From positions 30,076-94,075 of the forward strand of contig CAIRES010000042.1 of assembly GCA_903877645.1 (NCBI GenBank): a DNA stretch of 64,000 nt, written 5' to 3'. This document shows positions 8,366-18,825 of the stretch, piece after piece. Below the pieces are notes generated by a model. The model worked only from the letters and a program-made list of their open reading frames with translations, searched no databases and had not been told where the DNA came from. A program made the translations under genes and the position numbers. Source of the DNA: an uncultured Bacteroidota bacterium (GTDB lineage: Bacteria; Bacteroidota; Bacteroidia; Chitinophagales; Chitinophagaceae). The number at the start of each line of letters is the position of its first letter. Position 1 is the first letter of the stretch.

Positions 8366-8881
8366 TTAAGACTTTACAAATAACGCTCTCAATTCGCCGG
8401 CATCATCTGTACTCATTTTCCCGCCTAGTATCAATCTCAATTGCCTTCTGCGCAGAGCGCCGTTATACATTTCCTTTTCGGCTTCGGTATCCGGGATCAG
8501 ATCGGGCACCTTTCTCGGACGGCCGTTAGGATCCAGCGCCACAAAGGTCATGTATGCTTCATTGGAAAGGTATTTATACTGTGCCGAAAGGTCCTCACCC
8601 CATACGCGCAGATATACCTCCATTGAGGTATTGAAAGAACGGGTAAGCTTAGCCTCTATGGTGAGAAGGTTGCCTAATTTTATAGGATTGGCAAAAGATA
8701 CATTATCAACCGATGCTGTAACTACCGGGCAATTGCAGTGTTTTTGCGATGCGATCGCTGCGGCAATGTCCATCCAATGCATGAGTTTGCCACCCATAAG
8801 GTTACCCAGCGTATTGGTATCATTGGGGAGTACCAACTCAGACATGATTACAAAAGTATCCTGTGGTTTCTTTATTTGCAT
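8366..8881 (-). CDS. Acyl-CoA thioesterase, hotdog fold
   Basis: 171 residues. The hotdog helix region LPNDTNTLGNLMGGKLMHWM is followed by AAIASQKHCNCPVVTASVDN, as in the YciA/BACH family of acyl-CoA hydrolases. The Asn/Asp in the LGNLMGG helix fits the catalytic position of these enzymes. They cleave acyl-CoA to free CoA and fatty acid in the cytoplasm. The acyl chain preference cannot be told. It lies 40 nt upstream of the M16 gene on the same strand, possibly co-transcribed. Confidence 0.85.
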   Translation of the reverse strand: MQIKKPQDTFVIMSELVLPNDTNTLGNLMGGKLMHWMDIAAAIASQKHCNCPVVTASVDNVSFANPIKLGNLLTIEAKLTRSFNTSMEVYLRVWGEDLSAQYKYLSNEAYMTFVALDPNGRPRKVPDLIPDTEAEKEMYNGALRRRQLRLILGGKMSTDDAGELRALFVKS

Positions 8882-8956
8882 GACCTAAAATTAGGGTATA
8901 TTATTTGAAGATGTCTTTATAAGGCATTAATATACTGCATCGATGAATGTAAAGCA

Positions 8957-10390
8957 TTATTTCATCAACTCTTCGTAACTCATTATGCGGTAAGACTGTG
9001 TCGAATCCATTAGAAAATATTCATGGTTAAGCGTATTTACAGGCGTCATGCCAAATACGTCATAAAAGCCACCCGGCACTTTCAGCAGATCTGTTACTCT
9101 TTTGTCCTGGGGGCTAAATGAGAAAAAAGTAACGCGTGGACTATCATTATGCATTGCTGATGCCATGATCGTTTCAAACGGGAACGCCCATGTGAGGACG
9201 CTTATTTCGTTCAAAGACCTACTATCCTTCAATGCCAATTTTACAATCCCCTTCTCTTTCATTTTTTCGTATATCTGCTCTTTAAACTCATACCGCTTAT
9301 GAAAAACAACTGCAGATGAAGCAATATACCCGGTACGCACTAAGAAAATCAACAACATAAATACCACGGCATGGGAGGACTTTAACCTGGGGAGGGCCGT
9401 TAGTACAAATGGGGCTGCCATAATTACGGCTATTGCTTTCCATTCCAGTTCGATGTGAAACAGAAGTACATTCTTATCAAAATCGCCATAAACAACTCCC
9501 ATGAGTATTAGATAGCCAGCGCATGAGAGCAGGACCCATGTGATCAAAAGTTTCTTATTTTCTTTAACGAGATGGTATATGCCAATAAAAAAAACAATCA
9601 TTGCCAGCCAGTAATTAGTACAACACCTGTGGATGAACATTTTTATTACCGGCGTTTTAAATGCGTACACAATATCCGGTATTGACATACGGAACAAGCT
9701 TTTTAATTTGACCGAGTCGTATGATGCCGGCTCGGTCATCATAAACTTTGTACTAACTACGGCCAGGAGAATACAGGTAAGCAGAATGGTATTTTTTGTG
9801 TTGTACTGCCAATGTCTTTTTTCGATAATAAGATAGACCCACAAAAACGTAGTAGGGATAATGAGTACAAAATGAGCCGTGAGTGTAAAAAACGCTAAGA
9901 CTGAGAATGGCAAAACCAACCATAGAATGTTTGCTTTCTTACTACCGTAATGAATGGTTACTGCAAAGAACAGAAACATCCATGCTATCCCTTGGTTGAT
10001 CTCATCATTAGGTAAAAAATAGGAATCACTAACGAACAGAAAATAATAAAGCGCCATGAGAATAGCCATTCCGTATTGCTTATATCTGTAAACAATGATA
10101 GCCGCAACTAAAAAGTAAAACAGATTTACCCACACATCATAGGTAAATAAAATTGTCTTAACTGATAAGTGCAGATGTGTGGCTATATACGGAACAATAA
10201 GAGTGATGATGGCACCGTATCTGTGGTGCTCAATAGAAATGTGTTTCGTATTTATAATATTAAAGAGCAGATAAGCGGAATCTGCAAAAAGTGTCCGCTC
10301 TTTATAAAATATTATGGCACCGATTATTAATACGGCCATTGCGGCAAGTGCAATTTTAGCACACTTCTTTAGGGTATCGCTGCTTTGCAT
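8957..10390 (-). CDS. Polytopic membrane protein, possibly GT-C glycosyltransferase-like
   Basis: 477 residues with about ten hydrophobic helices in the first 365 and a soluble tail of roughly 110 residues. The first periplasmic loop contains LFADSAYLLF and HHRYGAIITLIVPYIA. An acidic residue in the first loop followed by multiple TM helices resembles GT-C enzymes, but I see no diagnostic motif. The gene runs leftward and ends 76 nt from the thioesterase. Substrate and role are unknown; the GT-C idea rests on architecture only. Confidence 0.6.
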   Translation of the reverse strand: MQSSDTLKKCAKIALAAMAVLIIGAIIFYKERTLFADSAYLLFNIINTKHISIEHHRYGAIITLIVPYIATHLHLSVKTILFTYDVWVNLFYFLVAAIIVYRYKQYGMAILMALYYFLFVSDSYFLPNDEINQGIAWMFLFFAVTIHYGSKKANILWLVLPFSVLAFFTLTAHFVLIIPTTFLWVYLIIEKRHWQYNTKNTILLTCILLAVVSTKFMMTEPASYDSVKLKSLFRMSIPDIVYAFKTPVIKMFIHRCCTNYWLAMIVFFIGIYHLVKENKKLLITWVLLSCAGYLILMGVVYGDFDKNVLLFHIELEWKAIAVIMAAPFVLTALPRLKSSHAVVFMLLIFLVRTGYIASSAVVFHKRYEFKEQIYEKMKEKGIVKLALKDSRSLNEISVLTWAFPFETIMASAMHNDSPRVTFFSFSPQDKRVTDLLKVPGGFYDVFGMTPVNTLNHEYFLMDSTQSYRIMSYEELMK

Positions 10391-10408
10391 GTTTTATAGT
10401 ATTCCGTA

Positions 10409-11575
10409 TTACCGCTGCACCGTTAAAGGAATCGTGGTTACCTCTACATTGCCATTGTTTACCTTGAGGTAGTATATACCGGGAATGATCGCGGATGGCA
10501 GTGTTATTGTAGCGCTACTTTGATTTACATTCAATACACCTTTAGCCGCACTCCTGCCATTGATATCTATTAGATCATAAGTCATTTGGCCTGTCATCAT
10601 TGCAGGCACCTGCAGGGAGATGGTATTGGTAACTACAGGGTTGGGATATATTCTCACAGCACTATTGTCCAATATATTTTCAACACCTACATTACTTTTA
10701 AGCCGCTGCACATGGGTTGTGGCCATGTATGGCTGTGTGTATGCAGCGTCATTAAATTCTATTTGCGCCAGCGCAGTAACCTCCTGCGGGCGGTAGTAAT
10801 TTTGTTCGTAAGTGGTATCCTTTTGGCCTTGCGCTAAATGAAAAAAGGTTAATAACGCTGTACTAAATGTACTACCGTTCAGAAAAAAACTATCGGTATG
10901 AATGATCATTGTTTGCACCTGCAATACTTCGTGGTAAGGAGAAGGGGTGCCGTCTTCTTCCTTTACCCTCATGCTGCCCCAACCGATTACCGAATCCTTT
11001 TCTGTGGTGTATATACGCGCCACGCCAGGATTAGGAGCATATGTTGCAGATAGAAGGGATAATTGAAAATTGAGGTCTGAGCTATAAGAAGACACCCATG
11101 ATGTATGGTAAGTAGCAGGGAAGGCAATTTTTGTGCGGGGAGATGTGTACAACATATTCTGCCCGGTTATTACAAAACTGTCAGCTGTAAAGCTAGTAAT
11201 ACTTGCTAAGCTAAAAGCTTTCTGCTGAATAGTAATCCCATATTCTTTGATACCTGCGCTGGTTATATTACAATTGACATTGCCCTGGTAGCCAAAGCCT
11301 CCAAAGTCGTACAAACTACTATCGGCATACTGGTAGGCACCTGCTGCCACCCTATACAGAAAATGCACCGGCACAGAGTCTGTAACCACACTCATATCCC
11401 AGGTGCCGTTTGCCGCGGCAGCCAGTACCGGGTAAGCAGATGGTGAATCTGTGACCTTCAGGCTATCGGTACCTAATACTGAGGACGGATAACTTGCAGA
11501 TGTGAGCGTGATCTGCGCATGAACACCCTGGCTTGCCAGCAGTGCAACAAATAATACCCGCAAAACACTTTTCAT
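10409..11575 (-). CDS. Secreted protein with type IX secretion (Por) sorting domain
   Basis: 388 residues. The signal peptide is MKSVLRVLFVALLASQGVHA. The C-terminal 80 residues form a type A T9SS sorting domain: VRIYPNPVVTNTISLQVP, then YDLIDINGRSAAKGVLN, then IIPGIYYLKV. Such proteins cross the outer membrane by T9SS and are released or anchored after tail cleavage. The middle is beta-rich without a catalytic motif. T9SS tails are restricted to Bacteroidota, which supports the host assignment. Confidence 0.8.
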   Translation of the reverse strand: MKSVLRVLFVALLASQGVHAQITLTSASYPSSVLGTDSLKVTDSPSAYPVLAAAANGTWDMSVVTDSVPVHFLYRVAAGAYQYADSSLYDFGGFGYQGNVNCNITSAGIKEYGITIQQKAFSLASITSFTADSFVITGQNMLYTSPRTKIAFPATYHTSWVSSYSSDLNFQLSLLSATYAPNPGVARIYTTEKDSVIGWGSMRVKEEDGTPSPYHEVLQVQTMIIHTDSFFLNGSTFSTALLTFFHLAQGQKDTTYEQNYYRPQEVTALAQIEFNDAAYTQPYMATTHVQRLKSNVGVENILDNSAVRIYPNPVVTNTISLQVPAMMTGQMTYDLIDINGRSAAKGVLNVNQSSATITLPSAIIPGIYYLKVNNGNVEVTTIPLTVQR

Positions 11576-11611
11576 AAAGCTGATTTACACAAATATATAC
11601 ATGTAAATTGA

Positions 11612-14461
11612 TTATTTACTCAGGTGCATGCTGCGTTCTTTATATAACTGCCTGAACCACGGGTCGCGCAGGTTCTTAATAAAGCGGATAGCCTCGCCTG
11701 TACTCTTCATTTCAGGGCCCAGTTCTTTATTCACATTCGGGAATTTATTGAAGCTGAAGATCGGCTCTTTAACCGCGAAGCCATCCAGTTTCTGCTGTAT
11801 CTTCAGGTCTTTCAGCTTTAGTTCGCCCAGCATCACCTTTGTGGCTATATTGAGGTATGGTATGCGGTAGGCCTTTGCAATGAATGGAGTGGTACGACTG
11901 GCACGGGGGTTAGCCTCTATCACAAAAACCTTGCTGTCTTTTATTGCGAATTGTATATTGATCAGTCCCTTTACGTTCAGGCGCAGCGCTATCTTCCTTG
12001 CTATATCGGCCATTTCTTCTACTACCAATGGCCCCAGGTTGAACACGGGCAACAAAGCGTGGCTATCGCCACTGTGAATACCTGCCGGCTCTATATGCTC
12101 CATGATGCCCATAATGTGCACCTCCTCGCCATCGCATATCGCATCTACTTCTGCCTCCTGGCAGCGGTCGAGGAAATGGTCTATAAGTATCTTATTACCC
12201 GGTAAGTGTTTCAGGAGGCTGACCACACTTTTCTCAAGTTCATCGTCATTAATAACGATACGCATGCGCTGCCCGCCCAAAACGTAAGAAGGCCGCACTA
12301 ATACAGGGTATCCCACTTCCTTGGCCACATCAATAGCCTCATCGGTAGTGTATGCGGTTCCGTAATTGGGGTAAGGAATGCCCAGCTCTTTCAATGTATC
12401 ACTAAATCTTCCACGGTCTTCGGCAATATCCATACTGTCATAAGAAGTGCCTATTATCTTTATGCCTTTCTCGTGGAGGCGCTGTGCCATCTTCAGGGCC
12501 GTTTGGCCACCTAGCTGCACGATCACACCATCGGGTTGCTCATGCTCTATGATCTCCCAAAGGTGTTCCCAATACACCGGCTCGAAGTAGAGCTTATCCG
12601 CAATATCGAAGTCGGTAGAAACAGTTTCGGGGTTACAATTGATCATTATAGACTCATAGCCACATTCCCTTATAGCTATAAGGCCGTGTGTGCAGCAATA
12701 ATCAAATTCAATGCCCTGCCCGATGCGGTTGGGGCCGGAGCCTAATACAATTACTTTTTTCTTTTTTCCGAGCAGGCTTTCGTTAGACAGTATGGTAGCC
12801 GCGCCGGATACGGGCGCACTCTCAAAAGTGCTGTAATAGTATGGGGTCTTTGCTTCAAACTCGGCGCTGCAGGTATCCACCATCTTGAACACACGGGTGA
12901 TGCCTGCTGCCTTTCTATGTTCGTATACTTCTTCGGCAGTGCAATCTTTTACCAGTTCTGCTATCTGCTCATCGCTAAAGCCCATTTGTTTTGAGCGCCT
13001 CAAAAGGTCAACAGGCAGTTTTTCAAGATGTTTATATTGCCTGATCTCCACTTCCATATTCACAATATCCTGTATCTGGTACAAAAACCACCTGTCTATT
13101 TGTGTGAGCTCGCGTATAGTTTTGATAGATACTCCCGCTGCCATTGCTTCTTTTATACGGAAGATACGATCCCATGTAGGCCGTTTCAATGAATCTATCA
13201 ATTCTTCAGGGCGCAACCTGCTGGCGCTGATAAAAGACAGTCCTGTGGCATTGTTCTCCAGGCTTTGGCAGGCCTTTTGCAGAGCCTCGGGAAAAGTACG
13301 GCCAATGGCCATCACCTCACCCACCGACTTCATTTGCAAACCAAGCGTATCATCGGCACCTTTAAATTTATCAAAATTCCAGCGCGGCATTTTTACGATC
13401 ACATAATCGAGCGCGGGTTCAAAATATGCTGAGGTGGTTTGCGTTATCTGGTTCTTCAATTCATCGAGCGCATAACCAACAGCCAGTTTTGCCGCGATCT
13501 TGGCAATAGGATAGCCTGTAGCTTTTGATGCCAGCGCTGAAGAGCGGCTTACACGTGGATTGATCTCGATGGCAATAATCTCTTCGGTCTCAGGATTGAG
13601 GGCAAACTGCACATTGCAACCACCGGCAAAATTGCCGAGGTCGCGCATCATCATTATAGAGGTATTACGCATCAACTGGAATGCGGAGTCGCTCAGTGTC
13701 ATTGCCGGCGCTACGGTAATACTATCTCCTGTATGAATACCCATCGGGTCAAGATTCTCTACCGTACAAATGATCACTACATTATCATTCATATCGCGCA
13801 GGAGCTCCAACTCAAATTCCTTCCAACCCAGCATGGCTCTTTCTACCAGCACCTCGTGCATAGGCGATGCAGTAAGTCCTCTTTCGAGCGCACCATCAAG
13901 CTCCTCTTTATGCATCACGATACCGCCACCGGAGCCGCCCAATGTAAACGAAGGCCGGATAACAATTGGCAAACCTATCTGCTGTGCAAATTCTTTTCCT
14001 TCAAGCAATGAGTTAGCCGTTCTTGCCTCGGCCACAGGCACACCAAGCCTGATCATCCACTGCCGGAACAATTCCCGGTCCTCAGCTTTATCAATAGCCT
14101 TTATATCCACACCGATCAGCCTGACGTTGAATTTCTCCCATATGCCCAGCTCATCTGCTTCCTTGGCCAGGTTAAGGGCCGTTTGGCCACCCATAGTGGG
14201 TAGTACCGCATCTATATCGTTTTCCTCCAATATCTGTTCTATACTTTCGACCGTAAGCGGCAGCAGGTACACCCTGTCGGCCATAATAGGGTCTGTCATT
14301 ATGGTGGCAGGATTGGAATTGATCAATATCACTTTTATCCCCTCCTCTCTGAGGCTCCTGGCCGCCTGTGAGCCTGAATAATCAAATTCGCAGGCCTGGC
14401 CTATAACTATAGGGCCGGAGCCAATAATAAGTACACTTTTGATAGAAAGATCGCGCGGCAT
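11612..14461 (-). CDS. carB: Carbamoyl-phosphate synthase large subunit, short form without the MGS domain
   Basis: 949 residues. Both ATP-grasp halves are present: [17 protein letters not shown] at the start and [18 protein letters not shown] near residue 570, each followed by glycine-rich and acidic ATP-binding segments ([28 protein letters not shown]). The enzyme makes carbamoyl phosphate from bicarbonate, ammonia (from CarA) and two ATP, for pyrimidines and arginine. E. coli CarB has about 1073 residues; here the protein stops after [14 protein letters not shown]. The C-terminal MGS-like allosteric domain is therefore absent. CarA is not in the window. Confidence 0.95.
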   Translation of the reverse strand: MPRDLSIKSVLIIGSGPIVIGQACEFDYSGSQAARSLREEGIKVILINSNPATIMTDPIMADRVYLLPLTVESIEQILEENDIDAVLPTMGGQTALNLAKEADELGIWEKFNVRLIGVDIKAIDKAEDRELFRQWMIRLGVPVAEARTANSLLEGKEFAQQIGLPIVIRPSFTLGGSGGGIVMHKEELDGALERGLTASPMHEVLVERAMLGWKEFELELLRDMNDNVVIICTVENLDPMGIHTGDSITVAPAMTLSDSAFQLMRNTSIMMMRDLGNFAGGCNVQFALNPETEEIIAIEINPRVSRSSALASKATGYPIAKIAAKLAVGYALDELKNQITQTTSAYFEPALDYVIVKMPRWNFDKFKGADDTLGLQMKSVGEVMAIGRTFPEALQKACQSLENNATGLSFISASRLRPEELIDSLKRPTWDRIFRIKEAMAAGVSIKTIRELTQIDRWFLYQIQDIVNMEVEIRQYKHLEKLPVDLLRRSKQMGFSDEQIAELVKDCTAEEVYEHRKAAGITRVFKMVDTCSAEFEAKTPYYYSTFESAPVSGAATILSNESLLGKKKKVIVLGSGPNRIGQGIEFDYCCTHGLIAIRECGYESIMINCNPETVSTDFDIADKLYFEPVYWEHLWEIIEHEQPDGVIVQLGGQTALKMAQRLHEKGIKIIGTSYDSMDIAEDRGRFSDTLKELGIPYPNYGTAYTTDEAIDVAKEVGYPVLVRPSYVLGGQRMRIVINDDELEKSVVSLLKHLPGNKILIDHFLDRCQEAEVDAICDGEEVHIMGIMEHIEPAGIHSGDSHALLPVFNLGPLVVEEMADIARKIALRLNVKGLINIQFAIKDSKVFVIEANPRASRTTPFIAKAYRIPYLNIATKVMLGELKLKDLKIQQKLDGFAVKEPIFSFNKFPNVNKELGPEMKSTGEAIRFIKNLRDPWFRQLYKERSMHLSK

Positions 14462-14843
14462 TGTTTGTCTGAACTATGATTTTTTTTATGATAAAATGGC
14501 CTTATAGATTTTAGGGCAGAAGACGAAGGGAGGTATGTTAAAACCCCACTCATCGTACGGCGTGCAAAAATAGAGAAAAATGGCATTAGATGCGTGTGAA
14601 TATTTTATGAAAAGAGCACAAAAACCAGTGGCTACCCGTTCACTAAAATAAGTATTGAAAATACAGATATGACCGTAAAAATAATAAACTAAATATATAT
14701 TAATTGATACATTATGCACATGACGCAATATTACCTGTTCGGAGATTATTATTTACCTACTTTTGCGTGACAATGGTGTGAAAACCATGTGATCTAGATA
14801 CACTTTTTCGCATTTTGCGACGTTTATAAAAAAATTTGCCATA
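14462..14843. other. Divergent intergenic region between carB and mreB
   Basis: 382 nt, A/T-rich. No gene is supported. The mreB-side promoter box is at 14758-14765. The carB side has a long T-run (14478-14486) but no clear -7 motif. Confidence 0.5.
14758..14765 (+). promoter_or_regulatory. -7 promoter box of the mreBCD operon
   Basis: TACTTTTG matches TAnnTTTG and leaves a leader of about 75 nt before the mreB ATG at 14844. A weak -33 candidate (TGTT, near 14736-14739) is 18 nt upstream. Confidence 0.5.
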
Positions 14844-15875
14844 ATGAGTTTTTTAGGATTTTTTAAATTTCTTACACAAGAAATTGCAATAGATCTTGGC
14901 ACGGCCAACACACTTATCATACACAACGACCAGGTGGTAGTTGATGAACCATCTATAGTAGCCATAGACCGAACTACAAATAAAATTGTAGCTGTAGGCA
15001 AGAAGGCGATGATGATGCATGAAAAAACACATGAGAACCTGAAAACCATTCGTCCGTTAAAAGATGGGGTGATCGCCGACTTCAATGCGGCTGAAGGTAT
15101 GCTGCGTGAAATGATCAAGCTGGTGTACCCGAAGAAACCGATGTTCCCACCCAGTTGGCGCATGGTGATCTGTATCCCATCGAGCATCACAGAAGTAGAA
15201 AAAAGGGCGGTACGCGATTCGGCAGAGCAGGCCGGCGCCAAAGAAGTGTATATGATACACGAGCCTATGGCCGCAGCACTGGGCATAGGTATAGACGTGG
15301 AAGAACCCACCGGCAACATGATCATAGATATAGGCGGAGGCACTACAGGCATATCAGTGATAGCACTGGCAGGTATTGTATGCGACCAGTCTATACGCAT
15401 AGCAGGTGATGAATTTACAGGGGATATAATGGAAGCGATGCGCCGCTACCATAGCCTGATGATAGGAGAGCGCACCGCAGAGCAAATAAAGATACATGTA
15501 GGTTCGGCATTAAAAGAGCTGGATAACCCGCCCGATGATATAGCAGTGAATGGCCGTGACCTGGTGACAGGCATACCCAAGCAAATAATGGTGAGCTACC
15601 AGGAAGTGGCCGAAGCGCTTGATAAATCTATCTTCAAGATAGAGGAAGCTATACTGAAAGCACTTGAAAGCACACCACCGGAGCTGGCTGCAGATATATA
15701 CCGCCGCGGGCTGTACCTTACCGGCGGGGGGGCACTATTGCGTGGACTTGATAAACGCATCTCTCACAAAATAAAATTGCCTGTACATGTAGCAGACGAT
15801 CCGCTGCGCGCAGTAGTAAGAGGCACCGGTATGGCGCTCAAGAATATAGCGAGAATGCCATTCTTAATGAAATAG
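14844..15875 (+). CDS. mreB: Rod-shape-determining actin homologue MreB
   Basis: 343 residues. The actin-fold phosphate loops are clear: IAIDLGTANTLI near the start and NMIIDIGGGTTGISVIALAG near residue 152. The adenosine-binding segment LTGGGALLRGLDKRI is near residue 290. MreB filaments at the inner membrane guide lateral cell-wall synthesis. It starts the operon with mreC and mreD downstream. Start and length agree with the family (about 340-350). Confidence 0.97.
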   Translation: MSFLGFFKFLTQEIAIDLGTANTLIIHNDQVVVDEPSIVAIDRTTNKIVAVGKKAMMMHEKTHENLKTIRPLKDGVIADFNAAEGMLREMIKLVYPKKPMFPPSWRMVICIPSSITEVEKRAVRDSAEQAGAKEVYMIHEPMAAALGIGIDVEEPTGNMIIDIGGGTTGISVIALAGIVCDQSIRIAGDEFTGDIMEAMRRYHSLMIGERTAEQIKIHVGSALKELDNPPDDIAVNGRDLVTGIPKQIMVSYQEVAEALDKSIFKIEEAILKALESTPPELAADIYRRGLYLTGGGALLRGLDKRISHKIKLPVHVADDPLRAVVRGTGMALKNIARMPFLMK

Positions 15876-15959
15876 TATTGTAAAATCCAAATCCCAAAAT
15901 CCGGATTTCAAAATCTGAATTTCAGGTTCCAGGTTTCAAATTTCAACCAATAGAGAAAA
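15876..15959. repeat. Degenerate AAATCC/GGATTT low-complexity spacer between mreB and mreC
   Basis: The spacer repeats AAATCC-like and TTTCAA-like words and contains the palindrome AAATCCGGATTT near 15896-15908. It has no T-run typical of a terminator, so read-through into mreC is likely. Confidence 0.4.
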
Positions 15960-16817
15960 GTGCGCAATTTCATATTTTTCATACGCCGCTTTTTCAATCT
16001 CATATTATTCCTGGCGCTGGAAATAATATGCGTTATCCTCATTGAGCATACCAATACATTGCAAGGCAATGACATTGTGAGCTCAGCAAATACAGTATCG
16101 GGGATCGTGTATAAAAAGCAAAGCGATGTGGTCTATTATTTCGGGCTGAGGAAAATGAATGACAGCCTGCTGAATGAGAACTCCCTGCTGCGCCAAAAAA
16201 TAGACAGGCTGCAAAGCATAGATGTGCTTAAAGACAGCCTGGTACATACAAAGACGGCATCGGCAGATACTACCACCCATATTGTAAAATATGCTGATTA
16301 CCTGTACCGAACGGCACGTGTGGTCAATAACTCTACCAACGCAAATGACAACTACATCACCATCAACCGCGGATCTAAAGATGGCATAGGCAAAAACATG
16401 GCGGTAATATCGGGCACAGGTGTGGTAGGCCGCGTGGAACATGTATCTGCACATTTTGCCAGCATACTATCTGTACTCAGTACCAAACAACGAATAAGCG
16501 CCAAGCTGAAGAACGGCACCAATGGCTTTGTGATATGGGACGAGAAAAGCCCCGATATACTGACGATGATCGATGTGCCGCAGGAAGTAACGTTAAAAAG
16601 GGGAGACTCTGTGTTCACCAATAATTTCTCGCTTTATTTTCCGCCTGATATACTGATAGGTACTGTGGTGAAAACGCAGGCGGTGAAAAAAAACGGCTTG
16701 CTACTCATTTACCTGCAGTCGTCAACAAACTTTCATAACCTGCAGTATGTATATGTGATCGAAAATAAAATGGCCGGTGAAAAGAAACAACTGGAAGACT
16801 CATCAGCTAAAAAATAA
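15960..16817 (+). CDS. mreC: Rod-shape-determining protein MreC
   Basis: 285 residues with a GTG start at 15960. One N-terminal membrane helix (FFNLILFLALEIICVILIEH) is followed by a coiled coil (DSLLNENSLLRQKIDRLQ) and the periplasmic MreC beta-domains (INRGSKDGIGKNMAVI, GVVGRVEHVS). MreC links MreB to the periplasmic PBP2/RodA complex. The C-terminus is charged (MAGEKKQLEDSSAKK). It is 84 nt from mreB and 37 nt from mreD, in one operon. Confidence 0.93.
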   Translation: MRNFIFFIRRFFNLILFLALEIICVILIEHTNTLQGNDIVSSANTVSGIVYKKQSDVVYYFGLRKMNDSLLNENSLLRQKIDRLQSIDVLKDSLVHTKTASADTTTHIVKYADYLYRTARVVNNSTNANDNYITINRGSKDGIGKNMAVISGTGVVGRVEHVSAHFASILSVLSTKQRISAKLKNGTNGFVIWDEKSPDILTMIDVPQEVTLKRGDSVFTNNFSLYFPPDILIGTVVKTQAVKKNGLLLIYLQSSTNFHNLQYVYVIENKMAGEKKQLEDSSAKK

Positions 16818-16854
16818 CGCTAACATAATGTGCAATGATAAATACTAACCGGTA

Positions 16855-17406
16855 GTGAATATGAACGTTTATCTGAAAAATATTTTAAGGTTTTGCATCA
16901 TCATATTGTTGCAGGTGCTGATCCTGAATAAGATAACGCTGCGCTGGTGGAACGAACCATCCGGCTTCCCTATTTTCATTCCGTATGTATACCCGTTGTT
17001 TATACTGCTGCTTCCTTTTGAAACATCGGTATGGGCATTACTGATCATGGGTTTTTTATTGGGCGTGTCTATCGATTCTTTTATGAATACAGCGGGCATG
17101 CACGCCTTTGCTACCATATTACTGGCCTACCTGCGCACCAATGTGCTGAGTGCCTTGCTGCCCAGGAACCTATCGGAATATGCCGGGCAGCAGCCATCAA
17201 TAAAAAGTATGGGATGGATGCCGTTCCTAGTGTATAGCTCCTTTCTCATAGTGCTGCACCATCTTGTATTTTTCACGATAGAACTGTGGAATTTTTCCAA
17301 TATCGGTTTCCTGATGCTGAAGGTATTGGCTTCGTCGGTTACCTCTATGCTCTTCATCATTGTTTATCTTTTGCTCTTCACCCGTCAAAGCACTTCAAGA
17401 ATATAG
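16855..17406 (+). CDS. mreD: Rod-shape-determining protein MreD
   Basis: 183 residues with about five hydrophobic helices. It includes the family features ILNKITLRWWNEP (first loop) and LLIMGFLLGVSIDSFMNTAGMHA. It is an inner-membrane partner of MreC. In most bacteria, including Bacteroidota, mrdA (PBP2) and rodA follow mreD directly. Here the next gene is a leftward phage fibre gene whose stop lies only 6 nt away, and mrdA/rodA are not found elsewhere in the window. Confidence 0.9.
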   Translation: MNMNVYLKNILRFCIIILLQVLILNKITLRWWNEPSGFPIFIPYVYPLFILLLPFETSVWALLIMGFLLGVSIDSFMNTAGMHAFATILLAYLRTNVLSALLPRNLSEYAGQQPSIKSMGWMPFLVYSSFLIVLHHLVFFTIELWNFSNIGFLMLKVLASSVTSMLFIIVYLLLFTRQSTSRI

Positions 17407-17412
17407 TATGGC

Positions 17413-18237
17413 TTAGTCGAGCGGTATTATTGTGTTGAACTCAAGACCATAGCCCAGGACAGATACGTCTGGCTTGATCCAATTGATATATACGTCTCCA
17501 GTAGTATTAACAGCACTATTGACTTGTTTTATCCAAGCTACTCCCAGATCGTCTTCTATCATACCAGATATAAAGTAGATTGATGTAAAAAAGGTATTAT
17601 TATTCGGCCTATACCCTACAGGTAACGTACACATTAATGAATATGTCGCGGAAGGAGATGCCGCAAAATTCTGCGCATTACTCGCAGTCAAAAAACCTCT
17701 GATCTGCAATGTATTCGCCATCATGTCTTTTTTGTAAAAAATAGTTCCGGTAACACCGCCGCTTGGGGCGGGTGTACTCACCGCAGTAGAATTCCAGGTT
17801 GTTTCGCGGCCGTTTTGTCCAAAAGCCACCTGGAAGGGCTGCAATAAAGAGAGCGGGAATTGTGTAGCGCTCGTTACCGAAGGGCCTACTGATACTACCG
17901 CTGTCTTATTAAGCACTGCACCATAGGTACTACCATCGTTGTAAGTGAGGTTAGCAGCAGTGGGCGTGATGTTGACCAGCACCACATCACCAAAACCAAG
18001 CGCCGAATAAGTACTCGGAAGGAATTTGATCATTTCGCCGTTATAAAAAAACCAGCCGCCGGCCACGGTAGTCACCCCTAATGAAAAGCTCTGGCTCATA
18101 CCGGTGATTAATGTGGGGCCTGCACCTCCCATCACAGCAATGGCATTGATACATTCTGTATAGGCTTGTTGTAAATAATCCAGTTCGTCCTGCGTGAGCG
18201 GGAATCCTCCGGTATGTGTGAAGTCAATTGCTTTCAT
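17413..18237 (-). CDS. Probable tail fibre / receptor-binding protein
   Basis: 274 residues. It starts with a short attachment-like region (FTHTGGFPLTQDELDYLQQA), followed by Gly/Ser/Thr-rich beta-structured sequence with YNGEMIKFLPSTYSALGFGD. The last part holds a YKKDMMANTLQIRGF segment and a compact C-terminal domain typical of fibre tips. It is the last gene of module B, downstream of the baseplate genes, which is where contractile phages carry the fibre gene. The target receptor is unknown. Assignment depends on position and composition. Confidence 0.6.
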   Translation of the reverse strand: MKAIDFTHTGGFPLTQDELDYLQQAYTECINAIAVMGGAGPTLITGMSQSFSLGVTTVAGGWFFYNGEMIKFLPSTYSALGFGDVVLVNITPTAANLTYNDGSTYGAVLNKTAVVSVGPSVTSATQFPLSLLQPFQVAFGQNGRETTWNSTAVSTPAPSGGVTGTIFYKKDMMANTLQIRGFLTASNAQNFAASPSATYSLMCTLPVGYRPNNNTFFTSIYFISGMIEDDLGVAWIKQVNSAVNTTGDVYINWIKPDVSVLGYGLEFNTIIPLD

Positions 18238-18282
18238 AGTATTTATTTGAGATGATAAAAGGTTAAAGATCCGGGTTGTGTA

Positions 18283-18786
18283 TTAGTAGGTAACGACTGA
18301 ATAATTACTTCTTCCGGGCAGTCTGTATTTATCTGTCAGTGCCCTGAGATGCGCCAAATCAAAGACAACCGCAGATGGGACATGTATAATAAAGCATATA
18401 CCCAGGAAGTAGGTCTCTGCTTCTGTATATAGCCATTCGGGATCAGGATAGGAAGTGCTGCCTTCTTCACTCACGAGCCCGAGCCATACAGGTTTCACTT
18501 CGGGCACAGTATACAGAAACAGTGGATCCCTGAAAGGGCCGTCTGTGATATATATTCCCCTGCCGATGTTATCAAAAGCATCATTGAGCACAGCTTCCAG
18601 GTAGCAGACTTGTCCATCATGAGCCAGTACGTAAAGGTTAGACGACCTGTTGGCACTAAATATATCGTAAAGCCATTTCACAGGCGCTACAAGGCATTTC
18701 AGCCATGCTATCATTATATCTTTCCTTAGCTGTACCGGCAGTACCTGCAGCACCAAGTCATCGTAGTTTATATCAAACAATCCCAT
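18283..18786 (-). CDS. Baseplate-associated protein at the gpI / Mu gp48 position
   Basis: 167 residues. The start MGLFDINYDDLVLQVLPVQL resembles the N-terminus of small phage baseplate proteins that join baseplate J to the fibre. A helical KDIMIAWLKCLVAPVKWLYD and a beta-rich C-terminal half follow. I do not recognise a named family with certainty. It lies between the J-like gene and the fibre gene, matching the gpI/gp48 place in Mu-like clusters. Confidence 0.5.
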   Translation of the reverse strand: MGLFDINYDDLVLQVLPVQLRKDIMIAWLKCLVAPVKWLYDIFSANRSSNLYVLAHDGQVCYLEAVLNDAFDNIGRGIYITDGPFRDPLFLYTVPEVKPVWLGLVSEEGSTSYPDPEWLYTEAETYFLGICFIIHVPSAVVFDLAHLRALTDKYRLPGRSNYSVVTY

Positions 18787-18825
18787 CTTAGAAATTTTTT
18801 ACGGTTCTACATTTTATTCAGGCAA

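Noticed and set aside
14486..14728. 80-codon frame between carB and mreB
   Set aside because: Aromatic/Cys-rich nonsense composition and location in an A/T-rich promoter region; no start signal.
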